A stretch of DNA of 12,797 nt from Methanomicrobiales archaeon (GTDB lineage Archaea; Halobacteriota; Methanomicrobia; Methanomicrobiales; JACTUA01). Positions 1 through 6,752 of the stretch are shown here, piece by piece. Location: assembly GCA_028678965.1 (NCBI GenBank), contig JAJRCM010000013.1:1-12797 (forward strand), in the 5' to 3' direction. Below the pieces are notes generated by a model that did not search any database, had not been told where the DNA came from, and was given only the letters and a program-made list of their open reading frames with translations. Positions within the stretch are counted from its first letter, which is position 1. The number at the start of each line of letters is the position of its first letter. Both the position numbers and the translations under genes were made by a program.

Positions 1-2
1 CT

Positions 3-368
3 TTTCTCGGCCATCCCTGGCGTGCACTGGGATGTGCCATGCTCGTTCTTTTTGGCGGGCTGGTCGTGGACCTGGTGAATGGTCCTCTCTGGCTTGCCTG
101 GGCTGGGGTGCATCCCGAACCGTTCTACTCTGTCGATTACGTTCCTCTTGTTCCCTGGTTTGGGGTGCTTCTCTTGGGTGTGACCCTGGGATCCTCTCTC
201 TATCCAAAAGGTTCGCGAAGATTTACTATCCCAGCTCCCACCTCCCAAATTTTCACTCGCATTACTTTTCTGGGTCGTCACTCCCTTGCTATTTACCTCC
301 TCCACCAGCCATTGATCCTCCTACTTCTCAGGCTTCTCTTTCCTGGATCGATACCATGGATTCCATAA
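3..368 (+). CDS. DUF1624 / heparan-alpha-glucosaminide N-acetyltransferase-like membrane protein (3' part)
   Basis: This is the C-terminal part of a polytopic membrane acyltransferase of the DUF1624 (COG3503) family. The frame is open to the left edge, so the start lies outside the window. The 121 visible residues hold about three hydrophobic segments. They include the family-like stretch DYVPLVPWFGVLLLGV and, near the end, FLGRHSLAIYLLHQP, the conserved last helix with its HxP signature. The family is related to the lysosomal enzyme that moves acetyl groups across a membrane to a sugar; the substrate in archaea is not known. The gene ends with TAA and faces the next gene tail to tail across 146 nt. 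An ATG at 39 lies in frame but is internal, because the conserved frame continues upstream of it. Confidence 0.85.
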   Translation, partial: FLGHPWRALGCAMLVLFGGLVVDLVNGPLWLAWAGVHPEPFYSVDYVPLVPWFGVLLLGVTLGSSLYPKGSRRFTIPAPTSQIFTRITFLGRHSLAIYLLHQPLILLLLRLLFPGSIPWIP

Positions 369-390
369 TCCCTGTTTGGGATGAGTTGCA

Positions 391-397
391 TCTTTTT
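391..397 (+). terminator. Possible U-rich terminator after the DUF1624 gene
   Basis: A short pyrimidine run with five consecutive T begins 23 nt after the stop codon of the plus-strand gene. Archaeal RNA polymerase often stops at such U tracts without a hairpin. The run is short, so the call is weak. Confidence 0.25.
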
Positions 398-424
398 ACA
401 ACCCAATCATCGTCGAGCCGAAAA

Positions 425-448
425 CGTGGGCCGGTAGCAGGCCTCACG
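425..448 (-). terminator. Hairpin plus T-run, candidate terminator of the thioredoxin-CcdA gene
   Basis: The arm cgtgggcc (425-432) pairs with ggcctcacg (440-448) with one bulged base and a 7-nt loop. Read on the minus strand, the hairpin is followed at once by TTTT. It lies 67 nt beyond the stop codon of the minus-strand gene that ends at 515. The plus-strand side has no adjoining T-run, so it fits minus-strand transcription better. Confidence 0.35.
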
Positions 449-514
449 CAACATGAAAAAATAGAGATATCCTGATCCTGGAACTCTCTGTGATGCTCAC
501 ATTCGCTGCATTGG

Positions 515-1681
515 TCAGAGGATACCGAATAGCATCAGTGCACCAAGAGCAATCATAAGCACACCCATCGCCAGACGTATCCATCGTCGCCCTTCTCCTC
601 GCCATGACTCCATGGTTTCAGCAGAAATTCCGTAGTAGACAATGAGAAGGATGCCAAGGAGAGGCAGGACGAAGATCACATTGTAGAGAAGGAGATAGGG
701 TAATCCCTGGGCAAGGGTCATTTTACTGCTCAACAGACTCAGGATAGCGAGGTAAATGCCTCCCGTGCAGGGTAGCTCGAATATACTCACCAATCCTCCC
801 AGGATAATAGCGGAGGGGATGGAGGCCTTCATCACATATGTTTTAATCGTCTCTTTTCTGGATTCAGGAATGGAGAGGCTGAAACCTCTCCCAAACCAGA
901 GGAAATCTTTCACATTCACGATTCCTGCAAGGATGGCGATTATCGCGGCGATTCTGAACACCACATCGGTAATTCTCATACTCTGGACGAGGGTGAAGAA
1001 ACCCAAGCCAGAGAAGAAATAGACGGTGAAAACGGAAAGGATGTAGGTCATTCCAACCAAGAGGATGCGGTTTCGATTGTTTACGGAGGTAAGGTACACG
1101 AGAAGGAAGATGAGAACAGCAAATGCGCAGGGATTAATACTGTCAATTGCAGCCGCGATGATAACAGAAGGAATGGTGAGATCAATCTTTTCAGTGGGTG
1201 AAATATCGTGTGGACCCCCCTCATTTTTCTGGTAGGTGGTTGGGCAGATGGGTTCATGCACGTAAAAATACAGGATGCTGCTCTCTAGATTCTCCCGAAT
1301 GGTGGTCTCACCGATGAGTGCCCGGTCACCGATAAAAAGGGCCGGGATTCCTTCACGTGTGATTTCGTATCGGGTATTAAAATCTTTAAATAATGCCTGA
1401 TTGGTGGTATTGTAATAAATTTCAAACTGGTACATCTGTATCCGGGAATATTTTGCCGTCATTTCTTCTATAAATGGTTTGATTCGAGCGCAATGGGGAC
1501 AACTCTGTCCGTAAAAATAGTAGATACAGATATCCGTTTCCGAAATGGCGGGAACAGCTCCATCTGCTTCATGCCCACTTGGGCAGGGGAGAGGAGTAAC
1601 ACATTCTTCTGCTGCCATACTCCCGCACATGGTGCTGGCAAGGAGCACAATGCTCAGGATGATCCAGATCTTCCGACCCAT
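515..1681 (-). CDS. Secreted thioredoxin domain fused to a CcdA/DsbD-type transmembrane domain
   Basis: This 388-residue protein probably carries reducing power across the cell membrane to thiols outside. Residues 1-23 form a signal peptide or anchor. Residues about 51-145 form a thioredoxin/glutaredoxin-like domain with a CPHC active site at 61-64 and the expected cis-proline in GIP (Pro113). After a linker come about six membrane segments (170-388) of the CcdA/DsbD type, with the two cysteines typical of the family in INPCAF (Cys185) and LPCTGG (Cys305). In known relatives these two cysteines accept electrons from a cytoplasmic thioredoxin and pass them to an external one; here that external partner appears to be built in. 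The ATG is preceded by a TATA-like box 28 nt away, and the ribosome-binding-like AAGGA directly abuts it, so a leaderless message is likely. The physiological substrate is unknown. Confidence 0.85.
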   Translation of the reverse strand: MGRKIWIILSIVLLASTMCGSMAAEECVTPLPCPSGHEADGAVPAISETDICIYYFYGQSCPHCARIKPFIEEMTAKYSRIQMYQFEIYYNTTNQALFKDFNTRYEITREGIPALFIGDRALIGETTIRENLESSILYFYVHEPICPTTYQKNEGGPHDISPTEKIDLTIPSVIIAAAIDSINPCAFAVLIFLLVYLTSVNNRNRILLVGMTYILSVFTVYFFSGLGFFTLVQSMRITDVVFRIAAIIAILAGIVNVKDFLWFGRGFSLSIPESRKETIKTYVMKASIPSAIILGGLVSIFELPCTGGIYLAILSLLSSKMTLAQGLPYLLLYNVIFVLPLLGILLIVYYGISAETMESWRGEGRRWIRLAMGVLMIALGALMLFGIL

Positions 1682-1704
1682 TCCTTGTACATTTTGGGGT
1701 CAGA

Positions 1705-1713
1705 ATATTTAAA
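1705..1713 (-). promoter_or_regulatory. Box A (TATA) for the thioredoxin-CcdA gene
   Basis: On the minus strand this reads TTTAAATAT, close to the archaeal box A consensus. Its centre lies 28 nt before the ATG at 1681, which places transcription start at or next to the start codon. Confidence 0.55.
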
Positions 1714-1738
1714 CACCGATAATTGGCGAGACGTGTCA

Positions 1739-1760
1739 GGTATCGGTATGTTGTGATACC
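1739..1760. repeat. Small inverted repeat in the 1682-1916 intergenic region
   Basis: GGTATC (1739-1744) pairs with GATACC (1755-1760) across a 10-nt loop. It lies upstream of box A of the minus-strand gene and downstream of the secreted-protein gene, so it could be an operator or part of a terminator. Six pairs alone can occur by chance. The rest of 1682-1916 shows no gene; the secreted-protein gene is followed by a short T5 run (1911-1907 on the minus strand). Confidence 0.2.
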
Positions 1761-1916
1761 CCAGGAATCCCGGGGAGCGTCTGATTCTGCTGATACGTTT
1801 CCGGTAAAAATGTGCTGATACTATCTTTGAGGATACTGAATACCGCGAAGACTACGTCGTTTCAATGGAAAAGATTCACGTCGAAGATATCCAGAATATC
1901 CATTTTAAAAATTTTA

Positions 1917-2384
1917 TTACTGAGTGACAGTGGGGACTTTAAAGTATCCTACTCCCCTCGAAAGACGGTTGGTATAGGAATATCTCAGTGTGCTTTGGGG
2001 GGTGGAAATGGAGAGAGATGGTATGACTGCATTAAAGGTGTGTTCAGGGAACCAGAATGCCCCATCCTGGTAATCGATGACGGCACCTTCGATAGTAAAG
2101 ACAGCACGGTCGAATCCAATCTCCTTCACGGTTACATTCTCGTAATTGATCATTTTTATCAGCTTGTTCTTAAGATCAGAGGTACCAAGAAGCCAGAAAA
2201 TGACCTTAATAGGAGTATCCAGAGAATAGGAGACCTGGAGCGTGGTTCTCTCATTCTGGAGATCAATCGCAACCTTCTCAATAGCGATATAAGCGTACCG
2301 AGATTCGCTGGCTGCCTGTATCGGGTTCGCCAGCGCTCCGAAAAGCAGCAACAGAATGAAAAACGCCCGATATCTCATTACCAT
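1917..2384 (-). CDS. Secreted protein of unknown function
   Basis: I do not recognise this 155-residue protein. Residues 1-24 are a clear signal peptide: a short basic start (MVMRYR), a hydrophobic core rich in Leu, and an AxA-like site in PIQAAS. The remainder is soluble, contains no cysteine, and has alternating hydrophobic and polar residues suggesting a beta-rich fold outside the membrane. The absence of cysteine argues against it being a disulphide substrate of the thioredoxin-CcdA protein encoded next to it. A second ATG two codons in is an equally possible start. A weak AT-rich box (2401-2408, minus strand) lies about 20 nt upstream, so it may be transcribed alone. A plus-strand reading frame over the same bases lacks such features and is taken as its shadow. 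Confidence 0.65.
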   Translation of the reverse strand: MVMRYRAFFILLLLFGALANPIQAASESRYAYIAIEKVAIDLQNERTTLQVSYSLDTPIKVIFWLLGTSDLKNKLIKMINYENVTVKEIGFDRAVFTIEGAVIDYQDGAFWFPEHTFNAVIPSLSISTPQSTLRYSYTNRLSRGVGYFKVPTVTQ

Positions 2385-2462
2385 ACTATGCGAATAATGG
2401 CAATAAATCCTTTATGGTACCGACAGAACCCGAAAAATTAGAATCCTGAATGAAAAATATGA

Positions 2463-2741
2463 TTATTGCTTCTGTTGAGAGAGGATGATCTCGATACTAG
2501 AGACATTAGTCTTCCCACTATCGGTATCGATAATCTCGGTGGAAGTGACAATCTGTTTTTTGGTGACATTGTCCAGGAACCGATTGAGTGCGATCTCAGC
2601 GGTGTCCACTGCCCGGGAGATTGCTTTTCCCCGTGCTTTGATAGCCACTTCATCGGCCCCATTGTTAAACTGCGTCACGACTGCAAGTACATAGTTCATG
2701 ACTGGTTTGTTTCCCACGAAGACTGTGTTGTCCTTCAGCAT
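2463..2741 (-). CDS. albA: DNA/RNA-binding protein Alba
   Basis: Alba is a small dimeric chromatin protein that coats DNA and RNA in archaea. The 92 residues match the family over their full length. [10 protein letters not shown] contains the nucleic-acid-binding lysine near the N-terminus, followed by [16 protein letters not shown] and the closing beta hairpin ending NVSSIEIIL. The start is set at the ATG at 2741 because a strong ribosome-binding site, GAGGTGA, lies 5 nt before it. A GTG three codons upstream is in frame but would fall inside that site. The gene follows asd with only 10 nt between stop and ATG, and the binding site overlaps the asd stop codon, so translation of the two is probably coupled. 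A T5 run 6 nt after the stop may end the transcript. Confidence 0.92.
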   Translation of the reverse strand: MLKDNTVFVGNKPVMNYVLAVVTQFNNGADEVAIKARGKAISRAVDTAEIALNRFLDNVTKKQIVTSTEIIDTDSGKTNVSSIEIILSQQKQ

Positions 2742-2746
2742 GCGAC

Positions 2747-2753
2747 TCACCTC
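2747..2753 (-). promoter_or_regulatory. Ribosome-binding site that sets the Alba start
   Basis: GAGGTGA on the minus strand is 5 nt from the ATG at 2741 and overlaps the asd stop codon (2752-2754). It favours the ATG over the upstream in-frame GTG at 2748-2750. Confidence 0.6.
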
Positions 2754-3768
2754 AGATATACTTCTTGGAGCGGATCAGTTCTGCATTTAATACGGAAGCA
2801 CCGGCTGCTCCGCGGATGGTGTTATGGCCAAGTGCCACGAACCGGAGTCCCTTTCTCAGACGCCCGATTGTGACCGTCATCCCGCCTCCACGGTTGCGAT
2901 CCAGCCGCGATTGCGGCCGGTCGGGCTGTTCCATTAATTCGACGGATTTCTGAGGCTGCAGGGGGAGACCGGAGAACGGTGCATGGAATGAGAGGAATGC
3001 TTTCCGTACTTCCTGGAGAGGGACATCGATGTCAACCCACACCGCAAGGAGGTGACCATCGATAACCGGTACCCGGTGGCAGCTCGCACTCACCTCAAAC
3101 GAGGCCTCCTTCACCATACCTCCTGAAAGGGTACCCATGATCTTCTTTGATTCCATCTCCATTTTTTCCTCCTCCATACCGATATACGGAATCACATTGT
3201 CGCAGATGGCCATGGCAGGGACACCTTCAAAACCGGCACCGGAGATAGCCTGCATGGTCGCCACTCTCACGTCCTGGAAGGGAAAGACCCGCAGAGGAGC
3301 GAGGGCCATACAGAGCATGATGGTGGAGCAATTGGGATTGGTGACGATAAATCCGTCTCGTCCACTGTCTTTCTGGACATCAATGAGTGCCAGGTGCTCG
3401 GGATTCACCTCGGGAATAACCAGCGGAACGTCAGGGCTCATTCGGTGAGATCGGGCATTGCTGCAGACAGCAACCCCGGCCCGAGATATATCATCCTCTA
3501 CCTTGGTGGCAATTTCAGCGGGGAGGGCTGAAAAAACCAGATCGAGCTTCTTCACTGCCGGAACGGTGGTCGGGCTAACGATGATATCGCCAAAATCATC
3601 CGGAAACGGCACATCCAGCCGCCAGTTCACCACATCACGATACTTTTTTCCGGCACTCCGTTCAGATGCGGTCAGAACCGAGAGCTCAAACCATGGGTGA
3701 TGTGCCAGTAACTGGACAAAACGTTGACCTACTGCTCCTGTGGCACCCAGTACTCCAACTTTGATCAT
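2752..3768 (-). CDS. asd: Aspartate-semialdehyde dehydrogenase
   Basis: This enzyme reduces aspartyl phosphate to aspartate semialdehyde with NADPH, the branch point to lysine, threonine and methionine. The 338 residues fit the archaeal/fungal type. The nucleotide-binding loop GATGAVGQ is at 8-15, SNAR at 103-106, and the catalytic cysteine is in NPNCSTI (Cys147). [11 protein letters not shown] (229-239) carries the active-site histidine region, and the C-terminus holds [17 protein letters not shown]. The ATG has no ribosome-binding site, but a TATA-like box lies about 30 nt upstream, so the message may be nearly leaderless and start separately from the ferredoxin and dapAB genes. Alba follows at once. 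The product feeds DapA, encoded about 1 kb upstream on the same strand. Confidence 0.96.
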   Translation of the reverse strand: MIKVGVLGATGAVGQRFVQLLAHHPWFELSVLTASERSAGKKYRDVVNWRLDVPFPDDFGDIIVSPTTVPAVKKLDLVFSALPAEIATKVEDDISRAGVAVCSNARSHRMSPDVPLVIPEVNPEHLALIDVQKDSGRDGFIVTNPNCSTIMLCMALAPLRVFPFQDVRVATMQAISGAGFEGVPAMAICDNVIPYIGMEEEKMEMESKKIMGTLSGGMVKEASFEVSASCHRVPVIDGHLLAVWVDIDVPLQEVRKAFLSFHAPFSGLPLQPQKSVELMEQPDRPQSRLDRNRGGGMTVTIGRLRKGLRFVALGHNTIRGAAGASVLNAELIRSKKYI

Positions 3769-3795
3769 GGATAAAAAATTACTGGGGCTAAGAAG

Positions 3796-3804
3796 TAATT
3801 AAAA
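3796..3804 (-). promoter_or_regulatory. Candidate box A for asd-alba
   Basis: TTTTAATTA on the minus strand is centred about 32 nt before the asd ATG, in the 46-nt gap after the ferredoxin gene. No ribosome-binding site precedes the ATG, which fits a very short leader. Confidence 0.4.
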
Positions 3805-3814
3805 CGTTTGATTT

Positions 3815-3988
3815 TTATTCCATGTGAATTGCGGCGGAGGGACAGGTATCCACACATGTGCTGCAATCCACACATTTTTCTTGATCAACTTTCGCTTTTT
3901 CATCGTTCATGGAGATCGCTTCTGAAGGACAGACATCGACACAGGTCTCGCAACCAACACAGAGTTCTTTGTCAACAACAGCAACCAA
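3815..3988 (-). CDS. Two [4Fe-4S] cluster ferredoxin
   Basis: This 57-residue cytoplasmic electron carrier has two complete cluster motifs, CxxCxxCxxxCP at Cys10/13/16/20 and again at Cys39/42/45/49, the classic clostridial-type fold. The start is a TTG at 3988, read MVAVVDKELC, chosen because a strong GGAGG site lies 8 nt upstream and no ATG or GTG exists in frame before it. An ATG between the GGAGG and the TTG is out of frame and hits a stop after seven codons. The gene sits between dapB and asd in the same direction, 84 nt after the dapB stop, in the same reading frame as dapB. Its redox partner cannot be told from the sequence; DapB and Asd both use nicotinamide cofactors. Confidence 0.88.
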   Translation of the reverse strand: MVAVVDKELCVGCETCVDVCPSEAISMNDEKAKVDQEKCVDCSTCVDTCPSAAIHME

Positions 3989-3996
3989 TGAACATT

Positions 3997-4001
3997 CCTC
4001 C
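3997..4001 (-). promoter_or_regulatory. Ribosome-binding site for the TTG-started ferredoxin
   Basis: GGAGG on the minus strand lies 8 nt before the TTG at 3988 and is the main reason for choosing that start. Confidence 0.55.
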
Positions 4002-4051
4002 GACCCTGTACATGTCGGATAAATACCACTAATAGATTTCGATACTGCCAG

Positions 4052-4058
4052 AAAAAAA
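4052..4058 (-). terminator. T7 run after dapB
   Basis: Seven T in a row on the minus strand occur 15-21 nt beyond the dapB stop codon, a typical archaeal U-rich stop signal. It may end or attenuate the dapAB transcript before the ferredoxin gene. No hairpin is seen. Confidence 0.35.
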
Positions 4059-4072
4059 TGAGCGGAGGAAAG

Positions 4073-4834
4073 TTATTTCAAACCGAGCACATCAGCCATC
4101 GCATATATCTTGGGGGGTTTGCCCACCACCCATTCGGTAGCCTTCAACGCACCCCGGGCGAACACCGCACGATCATAGGCACGGTGGAAGAGCTCGATAC
4201 ATTCAAAGTTGCCGGCAAAGAGAACGGCGTGTTCTCCCACAATATCTCCTCCTCTGAGCACATGGACACCAATCTCGTTCCCTCTCTCGCACACTCCCTC
4301 ACGACCATAGAGCGTCTTCCGCGTACCCACTTCCTTTTCAATAATCTCTAGAATCGTTTTCGCCGTCCCACTGGGTGCATCCTTCTTGTACCGGTGGTGT
4401 GCTTCCAGAACTTCAATATCATACTCACCGAGATGGTGAGCCGCTTCCTTCACCAGCTGCCAGAAGATATTCACCCCGACGCTAAAATTGCTGGAAATCA
4501 CTGCCGGGACATAGCCTTCGACAGCCTTCTTCATCTCTTCCCTTTGGGATGGACTAAATCCGGTCGTGCCTACCACCAGGGCAGCCCCGTACCGTGCTGC
4601 TTTTTTGACGTTTTCTACCGCAGCCCCGGCAACAGTAAAATCTATCACGACATCAGGATCCTGTTCGGCGAGAAGTGTCTCCATCTGGGCAGCAGTCACC
4701 ACCTTCGTCCCATAGTAGGTTCCCTCACGGAGATCGATGCCGCCCACAATCCTGCAGGTACTGGACTCACTGACAACTCTCCCCACGATAGTACCCATCC
4801 TTCCCAGGGCACCGCAGACAACGACCTTAATCAT
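4073..4834 (-). CDS. dapB: 4-hydroxy-tetrahydrodipicolinate reductase
   Basis: DapB reduces the DapA product with NAD(P)H to tetrahydrodipicolinate in diaminopimelate/lysine synthesis. The 253 residues are normal in length. GALGRMG (8-14) is the nucleotide-binding loop, VGTTGF is at 88-93, and EAHHRYKKDAPSGTA (144-158) holds the catalytic His pair and the Lys and SGT residues that bind the substrate. The frame stays open 29 codons further upstream, but that part is dapA read in another frame. The ATG at 4834 begins the conserved MIKVVVCGA and overlaps the end of dapA by 8 nt, which is the usual layout for translational coupling. The ferredoxin gene follows in the same frame after 84 nt. Confidence 0.96.
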   Translation of the reverse strand: MIKVVVCGALGRMGTIVGRVVSESSTCRIVGGIDLREGTYYGTKVVTAAQMETLLAEQDPDVVIDFTVAGAAVENVKKAARYGAALVVGTTGFSPSQREEMKKAVEGYVPAVISSNFSVGVNIFWQLVKEAAHHLGEYDIEVLEAHHRYKKDAPSGTAKTILEIIEKEVGTRKTLYGREGVCERGNEIGVHVLRGGDIVGEHAVLFAGNFECIELFHRAYDRAVFARGALKATEWVVGKPPKIYAMADVLGLK

Positions 4835-5726
4835 AGGTATGGAGCACCTTCTGGAGCTGTGCGGTTTTATCCTTGTCCAGCTCATCAAGAGGCAAGCGTG
4901 GCGGACCACCAGCCATCCCACGGAGTTCTACCGCCTTTTTTACAGGGATGGGGTTTGTGTCAATGAACATCGCGCGGAAGAGAGGCGAGAGCTGGTAGTG
5001 GATATCCCGTGCCTTGTTAATCTGCCCTTTCTGGTAATAGTCATACATCGCCACCATTCGTGCTGGTTCGACATTTGCAGCCACCGAAATCACACCGATG
5101 CCACCGAGTGCTAGAATGGGGAAGGTGAGACCATCATCACCGGAGAGGACCTTGAAATCCTCGTCCCTGGTACCCTCGATGATTCTGGACACCTGGGTGA
5201 TACCTGCATCACCAGAGCCGCAATATCCCTGGCTTGCTTCTTTTATCCCGACGATATTCGGGTACTTTGCGAGCTCAATAACCCAATCTGCCGAAAGATT
5301 CTGTCCGGTCCGACCCGGGACATTGTACATGACGACCGGGATATCCAGATCCGCAAGCTTGGTATAATGCTTGATGAGTCCTGACCGGTTGGGCTTATTG
5401 TAATACGGACTGATGACCAGCACACCATCGGCACCGAGATTCTTGGCAGCTTTTGTGAGGGTAATTGCCTCAGCGGTATTATTCGAACCGGTACCGGCAA
5501 GCACCGGGACCTTTCCATTGACCGTATCAATGGTTGTCTCTATCACTTTCTCGTGTTCGCTGAAAGTGAGCGTTGCTGACTCCCCGGTTGATCCGCAGGG
5601 GACGATACCATGTACCCCTTGTGAAACAAGGAACTCAACATTGGACCGCAAACCCTCGAGGTCGACGGCGAGATGCTCATTCCTTTTAAAAGGGGTGATG
5701 ATTGCAGGAAGCACTCCTTCAAACAT
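4827..5726 (-). CDS. dapA: 4-hydroxy-tetrahydrodipicolinate synthase
   Basis: DapA condenses pyruvate with aspartate semialdehyde, the first committed step to diaminopimelate and lysine. The 299 residues form a TIM barrel. GSTGES (45-50) matches the GTTGE motif, YNVPGRTG (134-141) supplies the catalytic Tyr134 and Arg139, and GIKEAS (160-165) carries the Schiff-base Lys162. LSGDD and GVISVAANV follow as expected. Right after KEAS the protein has QGYCGSGD before the chain returns to the family pattern (ITQVSRII). That is about eight residues more than the usual KEASG(D/N), and it matches the overall length, slightly above the common 290-292. A TATA-like box sits about 37 nt before the ATG. The stop overlaps the dapB start. 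Confidence 0.95.
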   Translation of the reverse strand: MFEGVLPAIITPFKRNEHLAVDLEGLRSNVEFLVSQGVHGIVPCGSTGESATLTFSEHEKVIETTIDTVNGKVPVLAGTGSNNTAEAITLTKAAKNLGADGVLVISPYYNKPNRSGLIKHYTKLADLDIPVVMYNVPGRTGQNLSADWVIELAKYPNIVGIKEASQGYCGSGDAGITQVSRIIEGTRDEDFKVLSGDDGLTFPILALGGIGVISVAANVEPARMVAMYDYYQKGQINKARDIHYQLSPLFRAMFIDTNPIPVKKAVELRGMAGGPPRLPLDELDKDKTAQLQKVLHTYD

Positions 5727-5758
5727 ATAGACACCACACAGCTCTGGAAAGATGCTGC

Positions 5759-5766
5759 TATTTAAA
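5759..5766 (-). promoter_or_regulatory. Box A for the dapA-dapB operon
   Basis: TTTAAATA on the minus strand is centred about 36 nt before the dapA ATG, implying a leader of about 10 nt. The rest of the 176-nt gap to the S17e gene shows no gene or strong repeat. Confidence 0.55.
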
Positions 5767-5902
5767 GATTTGTGAAAGATTCAACTACCATCGGCATACG
5801 AAGAAGAGTGGAGGGAAGCGGAAATCGATGGTACTGGAAAATGAAAGAATGGCTCCTCAATCGCGAGGGAGAGAACAAGAAGGGTAAAAGATTATTATTG
5901 CG

Positions 5903-6100
5903 TTATTTCGGTCGCTTTTGCTTGAAGTTCATCTTTCTGGTGACATATCCGGCAACTCGATTGCGCACTGGTTTGCTCTCCATGATCGTTACCTGAGCGA
6001 CAGTCTGTTTATTGGCCTCGAAATCGGTGGTGAACTTACTACCATACTTGGAGATGAGATCTTTTCCCAGTGTTTTGATATAGGTCGGTTTTATTCCCAT
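5903..6100 (-). CDS. rps17e: Ribosomal protein S17e (eS17)
   Basis: A 65-residue small-subunit ribosomal protein found in archaea and eukaryotes but not bacteria. It begins MGIKPTYIKTLGKDL and carries the conserved RNRVAGYVTRK near the C-terminus, followed by a basic tail; archaeal members are of this length. The gene lies 12 nt after the ThiN gene, with AAGGA in the gap as a ribosome-binding site, so the two are probably co-transcribed. The dapAB operon follows in the same direction but has its own promoter. Confidence 0.95.
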   Translation of the reverse strand: MGIKPTYIKTLGKDLISKYGSKFTTDFEANKQTVAQVTIMESKPVRNRVAGYVTRKMNFKQKRPK

Positions 6101-6112
6101 AGTATCGTCCTT

Positions 6113-6667
6113 TCAGTCAAAGTGTGTATCTTTAATGCGCACTGACACCTTAATAATTTTTTGTGTAACTATAGCCGGATCCTCCCCAAAGACACGGATC
6201 ATTGCTTCTTTTCCGCGTGCACCGCGATCGTAGATTACATCAGGTACCCCTTCTTTGCAGCATGTGGCAACACCCCAGTCCATGGTCTTGATTCCTGGGG
6301 GCTCCCTGGCTCTATCAAATTCGCAGATATCAAAGAGAAGCTCGTCAAGGATGCCCACTATCGTATCGGAGAATCGAATATTTGCCGCGCTCCGTATGGT
6401 GGGATCGAATTGCATCGCGGTTAGCACTGCCCTGGCCATGTGATCACTTGCCCCAAACTCGACCGGGCCGACCGGGTGAACCTTTCCTTTCAGTCGGACT
6501 ATCCTCCCCGCAATCCCTGCCACATCCTGTACTTCCTTCGCTTTCGCCACTGCAAACACCAAATTCATACCGACTTCTGGAATAAGGAAGGGATCCATGT
6601 AGTCCCCAAGGCTCGCAACTGCCTGTTCGAGCTGTTGAAGTACTACGGCGTGTTCGCTCTTAGCCAT
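6113..6667 (-). CDS. Stand-alone ThiN-type thiamine-phosphate synthase
   Basis: ThiN joins the pyrimidine and thiazole halves of thiamine in archaea and is usually found fused to the kinase ThiD, or behind a DNA-binding domain in the regulator ThiR. Here it stands alone: 184 residues filled by the ThiN domain, with IPEVGMNLVFAV (29-40), AGRIVRL (53-59), EFGASDHMAR (70-79), FDPTIRSAANIRFS (87-100) and VPDVIYDRGARGKEAMIR (141-158). Arg55 and His76 are 21 residues apart, the same spacing as the two residues I recall as essential in the Pyrobaculum enzyme, so activity looks possible. The ATG at 6667 is preferred because GGTGA lies 8 nt upstream; a GTG four codons earlier is the alternative. S17e follows 12 nt downstream. 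Confidence 0.85.
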   Translation of the reverse strand: MAKSEHAVVLQQLEQAVASLGDYMDPFLIPEVGMNLVFAVAKAKEVQDVAGIAGRIVRLKGKVHPVGPVEFGASDHMARAVLTAMQFDPTIRSAANIRFSDTIVGILDELLFDICEFDRAREPPGIKTMDWGVATCCKEGVPDVIYDRGARGKEAMIRVFGEDPAIVTQKIIKVSVRIKDTHFD

Positions 6668-6724
6668 ACCTGATCTCACCAGTATTGTCCGCAGGACTGA
6701 TCAACCCGCTCATCATTCCTCTCA

Positions 6725-6752
6725 CCCCGCGTATCTTTTCTGGATCGCGGGG
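6725..6752. repeat. Inverted repeat between the divergent ThiN and small membrane protein genes
   Basis: CCCCGCG (6725-6731) is perfectly matched by CGCGGGG (6746-6752). Three more inner pairs (ATC 6733-6735 with GAT 6743-6745) are possible past one unpaired base, leaving a 7-nt loop. An AT-rich stretch (caaataaca, 6753-6761) that could be box A of the plus-strand gene follows directly. The position suits an operator, though an RNA hairpin is also possible. Confidence 0.45.

Noticed and set aside
32..475. Plus-strand reading frame of 147 codons at the left end
   Set aside because: It overlaps the DUF1624 frame, which carries recognised family motifs and is open to the window edge.
1812..2441. 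Plus-strand reading frame of 209 codons
   Set aside because: It lies opposite the secreted-protein gene, has no family-like motif, and no promoter or ribosome-binding site fits it. The minus strand has a clear signal peptide.
4835..4921. 29-codon upstream extension of dapB
   Set aside because: It is dapA sequence in another frame; the conserved DapB start begins at 4834.
4394..4966. Plus-strand reading frame of 190 codons
   Set aside because: It is antisense to dapB and the end of dapA, both of which are certain genes.
5767..5902. Possible small RNA or riboswitch between S17e and dapA
   Set aside because: No stable hairpin set and no lysine-riboswitch-like pattern was seen; the stretch shows only the dapA promoter at its edge.
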